In this document: piece by piece, positions 8,708 through 17,470 of the stretch
Layout: the number at the start of each line of letters is the position of its first letter
How positions within the stretch are numbered: the stretch's first letter is position 1
DNA from: Gemmatimonadota bacterium
GTDB lineage: Bacteria > Gemmatimonadota > Gemmatimonadetes > Longimicrobiales > Longimicrobiaceae
DNA length: 39,151 nucleotides
Reading direction: 5' to 3'
NCBI GenBank assembly: GCA_031260285.1
Contig: JAIRKD010000089.1
Location: 1 to 39,151, forward strand
Notes under the pieces: generated by a model
Database searches by the model: none
Told to the model about the DNA's origin: nothing
What the model saw: the letters and a program-made list of their open reading frames with translations, nothing else
Position numbers and translations under genes: made by a program

Positions 8708-9002
8708 TCAGCGGGAAGACTGTTCCAACCACCGGAGCGGATCCGGGAACCGGTCACGCTCCGGGCGCCGGCGCATTTTCAAACGCGCCCGACGACAATC
8801 CGGGGTTGTACCCCGTTCCGAAAGAAAAGCGCCTTCAACAGCTTTGTACAGTGGCGGCGCTCTGCAAGAGTTGATTCACCTCTGTCAGATGGCCCGGTTT
8901 GCCTGAAAGCAGCCTTTGGTCGAAATTACCCGATTCACTGTCAGCTCCCGTCATCCGGTCTCGTTCCGCGGGGCCGGAAAAAGTTCAGGATCGAAGCCGA
9001 AG
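8708..9002. other. Divergent intergenic region with a small hairpin
   Basis: This 295-base gap separates two divergent starts, so it must hold promoters for both, but I find no convincing -35/-10 pair in either direction. The one clear element is a six-pair hairpin with a three-base loop at 8801-8815 (CGGGGT / ACCCCG). No open reading frame in the gap looks real. Confidence 0.35.
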
Positions 9003-10037
9003 ATGAAGCCGATCAACTATGCCGGTGCTCGCGTCCTGGTCACCGGGGGAGCGGGTTTTATCGGAAGCGCTCTTGTCCATGAGCTGAACCGGCGTGGCTG
9101 TGATCGGGTTGTCATCTCGGACCGGCTCCGGTCGAGTGAGAAATGGCGGAATCTCGTTCCGCTCCGCTTTGAGGAGTATGTGGAGGCAGACGACCTTCTC
9201 GCGGCGCTGGAGCTGGGGTCCATCGGCCGGTTCAACCTGATTCTCCACCTCGGCGCCTGCTCCTCCACAACGCAGACCGACGCGGCGTACCTCTTCCGCA
9301 ACAACTTCGAATTCACCCGCGGCCTGGCGGAGTACGCCCTCACGGAAGGATCAGACACCCGGTTCGTCTACGCTTCTTCAGCGGCGACCTACGGAGACGG
9401 CTCGGGAGGGATGAACGACGAGGACAGCTCGGTGGGTGCACTCTCGCGCCTGCGGCCGCTCAATATGTACGGCTATTCAAAGCAGCTGTTTGATCTCTGG
9501 GCCGCCCGGACAGGTGTACTCAACCGGATCACGGGGCTCAAGTACTTCAACATCTTCGGCCCCAACGAGGCGCATAAGGGAGAGATGCGCAGCCTGGTCG
9601 CCAAGGCCGTTCCCCAGATCCTGGAAACCGGCTCCATCCGCCTTTTCCGCAGCCACCGCCCCGATATCGGGGATGGTGAACAGCGTCGCGACTTCCTCTA
9701 TATCAGAGACGCGGTTGCGATGACGCTCCATCTCGCCGCGCGGCGCGACGCAACCGGGATCTTCAACATCGGCTCAGGTCACGCATCGTCCTGGCTCGAA
9801 CTCACGGCCGCGCTTTTCTCCGCGCTGGGCCGCGAGCCGAATATCGAGTTCATCGACATGCCGGAGCAGCTGCGCGCGAAATACCAGTACTTCACCCGGG
9901 CGGATATCTCCCGGCTGCGCAGGACAGGATTTACCGCCCCGGTCACCCCGCTTGATGATGCGATCAGAGACTATGTGCAGAACTACCTGCTCCCCGACAT
10001 CCGTCTCGGTGACGAGGAGCTGCAGACGGCGTCCTGA
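9003..10037 (+). CDS. hldD: ADP-glyceromanno-heptose 6-epimerase
   Basis: Short-chain epimerase that converts ADP-D-glycero- to ADP-L-glycero-beta-D-manno-heptose, the last step in making the heptose donor for the LPS inner core (cytosol). The N-terminal Rossmann motif is GGAGFIGS. Family-specific features include the ACSSTTQTD segment, YASSAATYGDG, the catalytic YGYSK, GLKYFNIFGPNEAHKG, and near the end KYQYFTRADISRLR. Together these match HldD rather than general GalE enzymes. At 344 residues it is slightly longer than the E. coli enzyme (310). I chose the ATG at 9003 because the Rossmann fold begins about ten residues later; an upstream start at 8916 would add 29 unrelated residues. It converges on the DUF3108 gene 13 bases downstream. 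The GT9 transferase at 18378 is a plausible user of its product. Confidence 0.93.
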   Translation: MKPINYAGARVLVTGGAGFIGSALVHELNRRGCDRVVISDRLRSSEKWRNLVPLRFEEYVEADDLLAALELGSIGRFNLILHLGACSSTTQTDAAYLFRNNFEFTRGLAEYALTEGSDTRFVYASSAATYGDGSGGMNDEDSSVGALSRLRPLNMYGYSKQLFDLWAARTGVLNRITGLKYFNIFGPNEAHKGEMRSLVAKAVPQILETGSIRLFRSHRPDIGDGEQRRDFLYIRDAVAMTLHLAARRDATGIFNIGSGHASSWLELTAALFSALGREPNIEFIDMPEQLRAKYQYFTRADISRLRRTGFTAPVTPLDDAIRDYVQNYLLPDIRLGDEELQTAS

Positions 10038-10050
10038 CGAAGATGGAAGC

Positions 10051-10863
10051 CTACCGGATCCGTGTCGGCATCGGGATTCCGGCCTCATAACTCCTCAGGT
10101 GCAGGCTGAGTGATCCGACAATCGGCACCCGGCTGCGCAGGTATACGATCATCCGGCGCTCATCGTCGCTGAAGTAGACTTCCGCCTCCCCGCCCTCTCC
10201 GAAGAGACCGTCCGTCTGGATGATCGGCTGCACGACAATTGTGTTGAATTCACCCGCCGGAACCTTGATCCGCTCCTTCCGCAGTACCTTCAGCACCACC
10301 GGATTCCCGTCTTCCTTGAAGTAGCGGGGGATGGTGTAGGTATCCCCCACCTTCAGGGGAAGAGTCCGGGCGTAGTAGAGGAACGCCACATCATCCAGCG
10401 GCCGGTCCGTCGGCAGGGTCATCACCGTATCGCGGCCTTCCTGCTGATAGGTGCGCGTCTCCGGCGAGAAGTTGAAGATCCGATGCCGACGGTAACGGAC
10501 TTCCTTCTGGTTCTGCTCGAAGCGGCGGGAGAAGAGGCCCGCAACATCCAGCCAGGTATCCAGACGTGTATCCACTCGCGCGAGGGGAATTCCGCCCTTC
10601 ACATGGAGAGAGGCGTGGTAGGTGGTATATCCACCGGTTGTGGCGAGGTCCAGGATATCCATCGTACCATCGCCAACACCGATTCCACCCAGCTTCACCT
10701 GGTACTCGGCGTGCTCTCCGGGTCCGAACGGCGCCCGATCCATCGAGGGACCGGGGTCTCCGGTGATGGCCTGGCCATCCATGGAAGTCGCGACAATTCC
10801 GAGGCCGGATACCGTAACGGCCAGGAGGGCCGCAGTAATCCAGAGGGTACGTGTACTCCTCAT
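10051..10863 (-). CDS. Exported DUF3108-family protein
   Basis: A 270-residue protein with an N-terminal hydrophobic segment (residues 8-26) that is probably a signal peptide or anchor, so the body should be periplasmic. The domain begins FGPGEHAEYQVKLGGIGVGDGTM and includes THLDTWLD-like and RRFEQNQKEVRYRRHRIFNF stretches, GRDTVMTLP, DDVAFLYYARTLPLKVGDTY and a C-terminal AEVYFSDDERRMIVYLRSRVP. These are typical of DUF3108 proteins, which are beta-rich and often occur near envelope or LPS genes; no reaction is known. It lies eight bases after the GT2 stop and is the last gene of the DegT-LpxL-GT2 unit, which suggests a role in handling a lipid or glycan product. Confidence 0.8.
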   Translation of the reverse strand: MRSTRTLWITAALLAVTVSGLGIVATSMDGQAITGDPGPSMDRAPFGPGEHAEYQVKLGGIGVGDGTMDILDLATTGGYTTYHASLHVKGGIPLARVDTRLDTWLDVAGLFSRRFEQNQKEVRYRRHRIFNFSPETRTYQQEGRDTVMTLPTDRPLDDVAFLYYARTLPLKVGDTYTIPRYFKEDGNPVVLKVLRKERIKVPAGEFNTIVVQPIIQTDGLFGEGGEAEVYFSDDERRMIVYLRSRVPIVGSLSLHLRSYEAGIPMPTRIR

Positions 10864-10871
10864 CCTGTCAC

Positions 10872-11774
10872 CTATCCTGTTGAATCCGGAGCTGCCACCA
10901 CAGGTGGAGAGCGCCGGAGTTTCTTCGAGATATTCCAGACATCAACAACAGCGGACCAGGGTCTGAAACGGGACTCCCGCTGCCTCATTTCGTACCGACG
11001 TTCAACCTCCAGCCCTTCGGTGCGCCGGGAGTGCGGAGCCACGGCATGGAGAAGTTCCACGTTGGCCGCCCATCCATCCGCATGAAGGAGTGGAACCCCG
11101 TTCCTGTCGGCAAGCGTACGTTTGAGCACGGAGATCCGGTACGCCCGGAAGCCCGACACCGGGTCGCGGCTTCCCTCGGGGAGCCCGACTCCATGGAGAA
11201 CAAAAGGCACTCCTCGTCGGGCCAGCCGGAGGGAGCGCGGCACATTCCGCCCTTCACTCACCACCGTACCCTCTACAATATCCGCTCCGCCCTCGATCTT
11301 CCGGATCAGGCCGGGAACATCCTCAGGGGCTTCCGTGAAGTCCGCCTGCATCGTAATCAGCACGTCACGCCGGGGGTGTGATGCCCGGCCGGCAGTCTCC
11401 CGGATCAGTCGCTCGATGGAAGGGCCGTATCCCTTCCGGGTCTCTTCCCGGAGAACCGTAAGCGGAAGGACTCGCGCGTACGGAGCAAGAACATCCAGTG
11501 TACCATCCGTGGACCCGTCATCCAGAACGAGGATTTCGTAATCCCGGGGGAATTCCTCCATCACCCGCCGGATCTTCCAGAGGAGAACGCCGACTGTCGC
11601 GGCTTCATTCCATGCGGGTATGCAGAAGTAGATCAACGTTGTCCCTGCTGTTGTTACCGGAACGGAGAGCCGCCAGGCGGCCGGGTTATCCTTCAGAAGC
11701 GCCGGGTGCCGCGCGATCTGTGCCGCGGCCCGTGAACCACGCTGCTCCCTGTACGGAACAGCGCAGATGATCAC
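10872..11774 (-). CDS. Family 2 glycosyltransferase (dolichol-phosphate-mannose-synthase-like)
   Basis: A 300-residue GT-A fold transferase. The nucleotide-sugar domain begins IYFCIPAWNEAATVGVLL at about residue 48, followed by ILVLDDGSTDGT, a MQADFTEAPEDVPGLI segment in the place of the D-x-D metal site, and GGADIVEGT. This resembles polyprenyl-phosphate glycosyltransferases such as DPM1/ArnC, but it has no membrane anchor. The acceptor is unknown; LPS or another surface glycan is likely from the neighbours. The annotated start is GTG, one base after the acyltransferase stop, giving about 45 residues before the fold; a TTG at 11636 would start right at the domain and is a real alternative. 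It is transcribed with the genes on both sides. Confidence 0.85.
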   Translation of the reverse strand: MIICAVPYREQRGSRAAAQIARHPALLKDNPAAWRLSVPVTTAGTTLIYFCIPAWNEAATVGVLLWKIRRVMEEFPRDYEILVLDDGSTDGTLDVLAPYARVLPLTVLREETRKGYGPSIERLIRETAGRASHPRRDVLITMQADFTEAPEDVPGLIRKIEGGADIVEGTVVSEGRNVPRSLRLARRGVPFVLHGVGLPEGSRDPVSGFRAYRISVLKRTLADRNGVPLLHADGWAANVELLHAVAPHSRRTEGLEVERRYEMRQRESRFRPWSAVVDVWNISKKLRRSPPVVAAPDSTG

Positions 11775-11775
11775 G

Positions 11776-12705
11776 TCATGTTGAGGTGATACCGGTCAGG
11801 CGGGAGGGGGGTTCCTCGAAGGGTGAGGTTTTCCAGCGTTTGTGAAACCAGAAATACTGGGTCGGGTCGATCCGGATCTCTCTCTCCAGAGCGGAGGCGA
11901 GCTCTCCTGTCACCCGCAGGATATCCGCTTCGAAGTCATCAGTCCGGCTGGCATCGATCCGCCGGGCATCAACCAGATACCTGCCATCGGGCAGCCTGCG
12001 GGCGATGGATGCCATAAGCGGAGCCCCGGTGCGGAGCGCAAAGAGCGCCGGCCCGCGGTGGGTGCTCGCGGGGATTCCGAAGAAGGGCACAAAAACCCCG
12101 GAACGCCGCGCATCCTGATCCGCCACGATCCCGACCGCATGCCCTGCTGCCAGAGCCCGGGGCACCCTCCTGGGTGCCTCTCCAAGCCCGGTGGTCTCCA
12201 CTCCCAGAGCCCGTCTCGCGTCGCTGATGCGCCGGTCCACCAGCTGATTCCGCATCCCCTTCACAATCGCCGTGATCGGATGGCCCCGGGCGGAAACAGC
12301 GGCGGCGGCCATCTCCCAGTTGCCGTAGTGACCGGTCGCAAAGATGACTCCCCGCCCCTCGGAGAAGGCATCCTCAACCGCCGTCCAGCAGCGGTCGGAG
12401 ATCACGGTCAGATCACGTACTGCTTCGGGGTCCAGCGAAGAGAGCCGGAGCATCGCGGTCACCTCACGGCCGAGATGCCGGTAGGCGCTGATGGTTGTCT
12501 CCTCGATCCACGCTTCGCTGGCCTCCGGGAACGCCCGGCGGAGGTTCGCCACAACCACATCCCGACGGATTCCGAGCGGACGGCGGATCAGACCGCCAAG
12601 CATCGCGCCTGCCCGATCCGCCTTCCGCGCTGAAAGACCGCCCAGACCGGCCTCCAGCGCACGAAGAAATCCGTACTCAATGCGGTCCTGCCACCCCTGA
12701 CCCAT
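11776..12705 (-). CDS. LpxL/HtrB-family lipid A acyltransferase
   Basis: A 309-residue protein of the lysophospholipid/lipid A acyltransferase family (LABLAT). The catalytic H-x4-E motif is seen as HYGNWE at residues 126-131, preceded by GRGVIFATG. VADQDARRSGVFVPFFGIPAS and a C-terminal PTQYFWFHKRWK (family W-x-H-R-R-W-K type) also match. These enzymes add a secondary acyl chain to Kdo-lipid A at the inner membrane. Unlike E. coli LpxL there is only a weak N-terminal hydrophobic segment, so membrane contact may be peripheral. It lies 24 bases after the aminotransferase and one base before the GT2 gene. Whether it acts on lipid A or another lipid cannot be read, but the LPS surroundings favour lipid A. 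Confidence 0.9.
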   Translation of the reverse strand: MGQGWQDRIEYGFLRALEAGLGGLSARKADRAGAMLGGLIRRPLGIRRDVVVANLRRAFPEASEAWIEETTISAYRHLGREVTAMLRLSSLDPEAVRDLTVISDRCWTAVEDAFSEGRGVIFATGHYGNWEMAAAAVSARGHPITAIVKGMRNQLVDRRISDARRALGVETTGLGEAPRRVPRALAAGHAVGIVADQDARRSGVFVPFFGIPASTHRGPALFALRTGAPLMASIARRLPDGRYLVDARRIDASRTDDFEADILRVTGELASALEREIRIDPTQYFWFHKRWKTSPFEEPPSRLTGITST

Positions 12706-12729
12706 CCCCGGACGCTCCCTGACTCCTGC

Positions 12730-13857
12730 TCAGCCCTGGAAGAACTTCCGGATCGCGCTGGCCACCTCCTCCAGATGCGCCTGGGTCAGCTCAGGGAATA
12801 CCGGCAGCGAAAGCACTTCACGGCAGGCCTGCTCCGATACCGGGAAGTCCCCCTCCCTGTACCCGAGATAGGAAAAACACTCCTGCAGATGCAGAGGAAC
12901 CGGGTAGTAGACCCCGCTCCCGATTCCAGCCTGCTGGAGCGCAGCCTTAAGTGCGTCGCGCTGGCCATCCAGCACACGGATCGTGTACTGGTTGAAGATG
13001 GACTCATTCCCCGGAGCGATCACCGGAGTCACAACCTCCGCGATATCCGCCAGCGCGCCATCATAGAAAGCCGCGTTCCGGCGGCGGGCATCACTCCACC
13101 CCTCCAGATGCGGGAGCTTCACGGAAAGCACCACCGCCTGCAGCGCATCCAGGCGCGAGTTGTAGCCTACTTCCTCGTGATGGTACATCTGGACTCCGCC
13201 ATGCACGCGAAGACGGGCAAGCCGGGCAGCGGTTTCGACGCTGTTGGTCACCATCATCCCCGCATCGCCAAAAGCGCCGAGGTTCTTGGTGGGGAAGAAC
13301 GAGAAGGCGCAGACATCCCCCAGAGTGCCGGTGGTGATCACCGTGCCCTCCCGGGTGGTCATCTTCGCCCCGATCGCCTGCGCGGCATCCTCGATTACGG
13401 GAAGTTCGAACTTGTCGCCCAGCGCCCGGAAGGCGGGCATATCCGCCATCTGGCCGAAGAGGTGAACCGGGATCACCGCCCCGGTCCGGTCCGTCACCGC
13501 GACTTCAGCGGCGGCGGGATCCAGGTTGAACGTCTCCGGGTCGATATCCGCAAACACCGGTCGCGCGCCGACGTTATGGATCGCTCCGGCGGTTGCGAAG
13601 AAGGTGAACGGCGAAGTCACCACCTCGGTGCCAGCACCGACATCAAACGCCCGCAGGGCAAGCAGCAGCGCATCGGTACCGCTGGCGCAGCCGATGGCGT
13701 GTCTGACACCCAGCAGCTCCGTGATCTCGCGCTCCAGCTGTTCCACCGGCGCGCCCAGAATAAAACGCTGCGACTCCACAATTTCACGAATCGCTTCCAT
13801 CACCGGCTCAGCGATTGTTGCGTACTGCTCGGTAAGGTCCAGAAGAGGAACACTCAT
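12730..13857 (-). CDS. DegT/DnrJ/EryC1/StrS-family sugar aminotransferase
   Basis: A 375-residue PLP-dependent fold type I enzyme. Family landmarks are the N-terminal VPLLDLTEQY, GCASGTDALLLAL near 56, SPFTFFATAGAI near 82, VIPVHLFGQMADM near 128, the VIEDAAQAIGA motif near 154, and FFPTKNLGAFGDAG with the PLP-binding lysine at about residue 191. Such enzymes transaminate nucleotide-linked keto-sugars to make amino sugars for O-antigen, lipid A or secondary glycans; the exact substrate is unclear and no matching dehydrogenase is in view. A -35/-10 pair lies immediately upstream, with only seven bases between the -10 box and the ATG, so the transcript may have almost no leader. It is the first gene of a unit with LpxL-like, GT2 and DUF3108. 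Confidence 0.92.
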   Translation of the reverse strand: MSVPLLDLTEQYATIAEPVMEAIREIVESQRFILGAPVEQLEREITELLGVRHAIGCASGTDALLLALRAFDVGAGTEVVTSPFTFFATAGAIHNVGARPVFADIDPETFNLDPAAAEVAVTDRTGAVIPVHLFGQMADMPAFRALGDKFELPVIEDAAQAIGAKMTTREGTVITTGTLGDVCAFSFFPTKNLGAFGDAGMMVTNSVETAARLARLRVHGGVQMYHHEEVGYNSRLDALQAVVLSVKLPHLEGWSDARRRNAAFYDGALADIAEVVTPVIAPGNESIFNQYTIRVLDGQRDALKAALQQAGIGSGVYYPVPLHLQECFSYLGYREGDFPVSEQACREVLSLPVFPELTQAHLEEVASAIRKFFQG

Positions 13858-13864
13858 CAGACGT

Positions 13865-13893
13865 TTTATACTCCCACTCTCGCCTCAGGTCAG
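13865..13893 (-). promoter_or_regulatory. Candidate sigma70 promoter of the DegT-type operon
   Basis: Read on the minus strand: CTGACC, a 17-base spacer, then TATAAA. The -10 box ends seven bases before the ATG of the aminotransferase, so transcription would begin at or within a base or two of the start codon. Confidence 0.4.
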
Positions 13894-13916
13894 AAAATCA
13901 GGGATCAGTACTACAG

Positions 13917-13941
13917 AGACCGGAGCCATCCGCACCGGTCT
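13917..13941 (-). other. Inverted repeat between msbA-type and DegT-type genes
   Basis: Perfect seven-pair stem AGACCGG / CCGGTCT with an 11-base loop. A second six-pair stem lies at 13957-13976. They sit downstream of the ABC transporter stop and upstream of the DegT-type promoter; no T-run follows either, so they may be weak terminators or operator-like sites. Confidence 0.3.
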
Positions 13942-14073
13942 GGCATAACGTCCATCCGTCGCATCGCTTCGCGACGTTCCTTCAACTGCGTCCGGCGGGA
14001 AGACCCGATCAACATTACAGACAGAAAGGCATCACGCACTGAACACCCCGCCGGATACCGCTCCGGTTCTGTG

Positions 14074-15894
14074 CTACCGCATCACCGGTTCGCGGAACTG
14101 CATCTGGTGCAGACGTTGATATACGCCCCGCACCCCCAGCAGTTCGGCATGGGTCCCGCGCTCCACCACCCGTCCTTCCTCCAGCACGAGAATCGCATCC
14201 GCGCGGGCGATGGTGGAAAGCCGGTGCGCAATCACCAGAACCGTCCGGTCATGCATCAGCTCCTCGATCGCCTGCTGTACGAGATGCTCACTCTCCGCGT
14301 CAAGAGCGCTGGTCGCCTCGTCCAGAATCAGGATCGGCGGGTTGCGGAAGAGAGCGCGCGCAATCGCCAGCCGCTGACGCTGTCCGCCCGAGAGCCGTAC
14401 CCCCCGCTCCCCGACAATGGTGTCGTAGCCCTCGGGGAACTCGGAGATAAAGCCGTGCGCATGGGCCGCGCGGGCAGCAGCCTCGATCTCTCCGGAGGTC
14501 GCATCGTCGCGCCCGTAGGCGATGTTCGCCGCAATCGTGTCGTGGAAGAGGATCGTCTCCTGGGTGACAATCCCCATCAGCGAACGCAGATCCGAGAGCC
14601 GGAGCGTCCGGAGGTCATGCCCGTCAAGCGTGACACGCCCCGCTGTTGGCTCATGGAACCGGGGAAGCAGATCCGCGAGAGTGCTCTTCCCCGCTCCGCT
14701 CGGACCGACCAGTGCGACAACCTCACCGGGCCGGATGCGCAGATCAAGCCCCCGCAGCACGGGTGAACCCGCCTCATACTCGAAGTCCACGCCCTCGAAG
14801 CGGATCTCCTGACGGAAGCCGGTCACGGGAAGCGCGCCCGCCATATCCTCCACTTCGGCCGGGGTATCAACAATTTCAAAAACCCGCTCCGCCGCCGCCA
14901 CTCCCGGCTGTGCAAGCGCCGGAAACTGGCCGAGGAACTTGGCCGGCGCCATCAGCTTCATCGCCGCGCCAAGGAAGAGGATGAAGGCAGACGCTTCCAG
15001 AGACCTCTCCTCAAGCACCAGGTAGCTGCCGTACCAGAGCAACCCGAGAATCGCCAGGGCCGTCACCATCTCGGTGGCCGGCGGGAAGAACTGACGCCAC
15101 CGCTCGTTCCGTATGAACGCCTTGTAATGCCCCTGCGTCAGCGCCTGGAAACGCCGGTCCTCCCACTCCTCGGCGTTGGAGGCTTTCACCAGCCGGATCC
15201 CCGATACCGTCTCCTGAAGCTGCGACGCCAGATCACCCACCGCGTCCAGCACCCGCAGCACCCCTGTGCGAAGCCGCTGCCGGAACCGGCTCCAGAGCCC
15301 CAGCATCGGCGGGAGCGCCAGCAGCGCGATCAGCGTCAGCTTCCAGGAGATGAGGAGCAGCAGGACAATAAGGAAGACAACCTGCGCCGCGGAGGTTACC
15401 GCCTTGGCGAGGTTCGCCGTCACCAGCGTCCGGACCTGATCCACATCGGAGGTCAGCCGGGTGATGATCTGCCCCGTCCTCGTCCGCTGGAAGAAGGGAA
15501 AGCCGAGACGGAGAAGCTTCGAGTATACATGGTTGCGCAGATCCCGGGTGACCCGGCCCTGCAGAAGCGCGATGGAATACTGCTGCAGATACAGCGCGAC
15601 GTTCTTGAGGAAGAAGACGACAAAGAGGAGCACAACCACCGACCGGAGCGCATCCATCGGGTTGCTGGTTGTTGAGAGCCGGGCCAGAACCCAGGCGAGC
15701 GAACCACCCAGCTGCCCGCCCACAGCGGATGCGGCTTCCACGACCGACCCGGTTCCGTCAAAAAGAACCCCGAGGAACGGGATGATCAACGTGAAGCCGA
15801 AGGTATCCAGGGCGGCGAAGAGGATCGTCGCCGCCATCGTTCCCACAAAGAGCCAGCCGTGCGGCCGGAGATACCCGAAAATTCGATTATACAC
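14074..15894 (-). CDS. MsbA-type ABC exporter (lipid flippase-like)
   Basis: A 606-residue half-transporter with an N-terminal six-helix ABC exporter domain (residues about 15-330) fused to an ATP-binding domain. Walker A is GPSGAGKS at 397-404, the signature LSGGQRQ at 501, Walker B ILILDE at 521-526, followed by the H-loop IAHRLS. The arrangement and length match MsbA, the inner-membrane flippase for lipid A-core, although related multidrug or peptide exporters look alike. The LPS genes around it (LpxL-like, KdkA, GT9, LptD) favour lipid A export. The start is GTG because the first conserved helix begins a few residues later; there is no strong ribosome site. It follows the porX-type gene by 16 bases and is probably co-transcribed with it. 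Confidence 0.88.
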   Translation of the reverse strand: MYNRIFGYLRPHGWLFVGTMAATILFAALDTFGFTLIIPFLGVLFDGTGSVVEAASAVGGQLGGSLAWVLARLSTTSNPMDALRSVVVLLFVVFFLKNVALYLQQYSIALLQGRVTRDLRNHVYSKLLRLGFPFFQRTRTGQIITRLTSDVDQVRTLVTANLAKAVTSAAQVVFLIVLLLLISWKLTLIALLALPPMLGLWSRFRQRLRTGVLRVLDAVGDLASQLQETVSGIRLVKASNAEEWEDRRFQALTQGHYKAFIRNERWRQFFPPATEMVTALAILGLLWYGSYLVLEERSLEASAFILFLGAAMKLMAPAKFLGQFPALAQPGVAAAERVFEIVDTPAEVEDMAGALPVTGFRQEIRFEGVDFEYEAGSPVLRGLDLRIRPGEVVALVGPSGAGKSTLADLLPRFHEPTAGRVTLDGHDLRTLRLSDLRSLMGIVTQETILFHDTIAANIAYGRDDATSGEIEAAARAAHAHGFISEFPEGYDTIVGERGVRLSGGQRQRLAIARALFRNPPILILDEATSALDAESEHLVQQAIEELMHDRTVLVIAHRLSTIARADAILVLEEGRVVERGTHAELLGVRGVYQRLHQMQFREPVMR

Positions 15895-15910
15895 AGTTAT
15901 CGTAACACCG

Positions 15911-17470
15911 TTATCGCGGTGTAAGCAGCGCTACAGGCAGGATCATCTCCTCCGGACTGATCCCCCCGTGAAGGAAGCTCCCCCGGTACCTCGCCTGATA
16001 TTGTCTCAGCTTGGTCGGATAGACAAAAAACGAGTCTTCCAGCCCCAGAACGTAGTTTGTGGCTTCCTTCCCGCGCGGAAACCGGAGGATCCGCTCATCA
16101 TTTACCGCAAAGGCCAGCGACGGGTCCTCGGCACGCAGGTCATCCCCGAACTTGTACCGCAGATTCTGCGTCGCGTCGCGCTTGGCGTACACCGTCACGG
16201 GCCGGTGGCAGTGGATGGATCCGTGGTCGGTGGTGATCAGAACGGAAACCCCCATCCGGATCGCTTCCCGGACCGCCGCAAGCGCTTCAGAGCGGGCGAA
16301 CCACTGCCGCGAAAGCGCTCTCAGCGCCTCCTTGTCCCGAGCCACCTCCATCAGCACCGTTGACTCGGATCGACCGTGCGTCAACATGTCAACAAAGTTG
16401 AACACCAGCGCCGTCACACCCGGCTTCGAAAGATACCCCGGCAGCCGGTGGAGTGCCTGCGCACCGTCCGCGGCGGTGAAGATCTTCTCGTAGTTGACCG
16501 GCACCTGCCGACCCGTGAGCCGCTGAAGCTGGGCGATGAACAGCTGGTCCTCAAACGCGTTGAGGCTGCCCTCCATCTCCCGGCTCCACCAGTCGGGATA
16601 CTCTTCGGCGATCGCATCGGGAAACATCCCCGAGAAGATGGCGTTGCGTGAATAGGGAGTGGCGGTCGGCAGAATCGAGTAGTACAGCGCCTCCTCCACC
16701 TCGACCCCCGCTCCGAAAAGCGGCAGGATCGACCTCCACTGGTCCAGTCGGAGACAGTCGATCACCACAAACAGGACGTGGCGGTCTTCGGCGAGCAGCG
16801 GGCAGAGGAACTGGGGAACAAGATCAATCGAGAGCGGCGGCCGATGCTCTTCTCCGTTGACCCAGTCGCCATAGGAACCGGTTACAAACCGGCCGAACTC
16901 CCGGCGGAACTCGCCCAGCAGTGTTTCCAGTGACGCCACGAGGCCGATCTCCCCCGCGCTCCGGAGCCGGAGCTCCCAGTCGACGAGCTCGGAGTAGGTC
17001 TCCATCCACTCCCGCCAGGTGCGCTCGGTGGTGATCTCCGCGTTCAGCTCCCGGAACCGGTAGCTGAATTCGCGCGCCACATGCTGCTGCAGGAGAGTTT
17101 CACCCTCAAGAAGGCGGGTGACAACGGAGAGGATCTGCCGGGGGGAAGTCGGTTTGACGAGGTAGTCGGACACGCGACGACCGATCGCCTCCGTCATCGT
17201 CCGGTCCTCCTCGGACTTCGTCACCATCACAACGGGCACGTGCGGATCCAGCCGGCGCACTTCATCAAAAACCTCCATCCCCGTGCGCCCCGGCATCTGC
17301 TCGTCCAGCAGAATCAGGTCGTAGGGATGGAGGCGTACCAGTTCAAGCGCGTCATCACCATTGGCGACGGCGTCGATATGGTATCCGCGCCCCTGCACAA
17401 AAAGCAGGTGCGGCCGCAGAAGATCGATCTCGTCGTCGACCCAGAGGAGACGTTTCGTGGCGACCGTCAT
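15911..17470 (-). CDS. porX: PorX-type response regulator with PglZ phosphatase domain
   Basis: A 519-residue two-domain protein, the same size and order as PorX of Porphyromonas. Residues 7-120 are a receiver domain with acidic pair D12-D13, phospho-acceptor D56 (LILLDEQMPG), T84 and K106. After a helical linker (125-225) comes a PglZ alkaline-phosphatase-superfamily domain with FVVIDCLRLDQW (metal D238), PTATPYSRNAIFSGM (candidate nucleophile T271), NFVDMLTHGR (D361, H365), TTDHGS (D415, H416) and the C-terminal HGGISPEEMILPV (H501). All catalytic positions seem intact. In Bacteroidota PorX is activated by PorY, works with SigP to control type IX secretion, and has been reported to cleave oligonucleotides. 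Here it precedes an MsbA-type gene by 16 bases and diverges from a Kdo kinase. I chose the ATG at 17470; a longer reading adds 31 unrelated residues. Confidence 0.9.
   Translation of the reverse strand: MTVATKRLLWVDDEIDLLRPHLLFVQGRGYHIDAVANGDDALELVRLHPYDLILLDEQMPGRTGMEVFDEVRRLDPHVPVVMVTKSEEDRTMTEAIGRRVSDYLVKPTSPRQILSVVTRLLEGETLLQQHVAREFSYRFRELNAEITTERTWREWMETYSELVDWELRLRSAGEIGLVASLETLLGEFRREFGRFVTGSYGDWVNGEEHRPPLSIDLVPQFLCPLLAEDRHVLFVVIDCLRLDQWRSILPLFGAGVEVEEALYYSILPTATPYSRNAIFSGMFPDAIAEEYPDWWSREMEGSLNAFEDQLFIAQLQRLTGRQVPVNYEKIFTAADGAQALHRLPGYLSKPGVTALVFNFVDMLTHGRSESTVLMEVARDKEALRALSRQWFARSEALAAVREAIRMGVSVLITTDHGSIHCHRPVTVYAKRDATQNLRYKFGDDLRAEDPSLAFAVNDERILRFPRGKEATNYVLGLEDSFFVYPTKLRQYQARYRGSFLHGGISPEEMILPVALLTPR

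Noticed and set aside
8916-9002. N-terminal extension of hldD by 29 residues
   Set aside because: The extra residues lie in front of the Rossmann fold, match nothing in HldD and lack a ribosome site.
12775-14766. Long open frame (663 codons) on the plus strand across the DegT-type and ABC transporter genes
   Set aside because: It is antisense to two clear enzymes with intact catalytic motifs; its translation is rich in Arg, His and Pro as expected for a shadow in GC-rich DNA.
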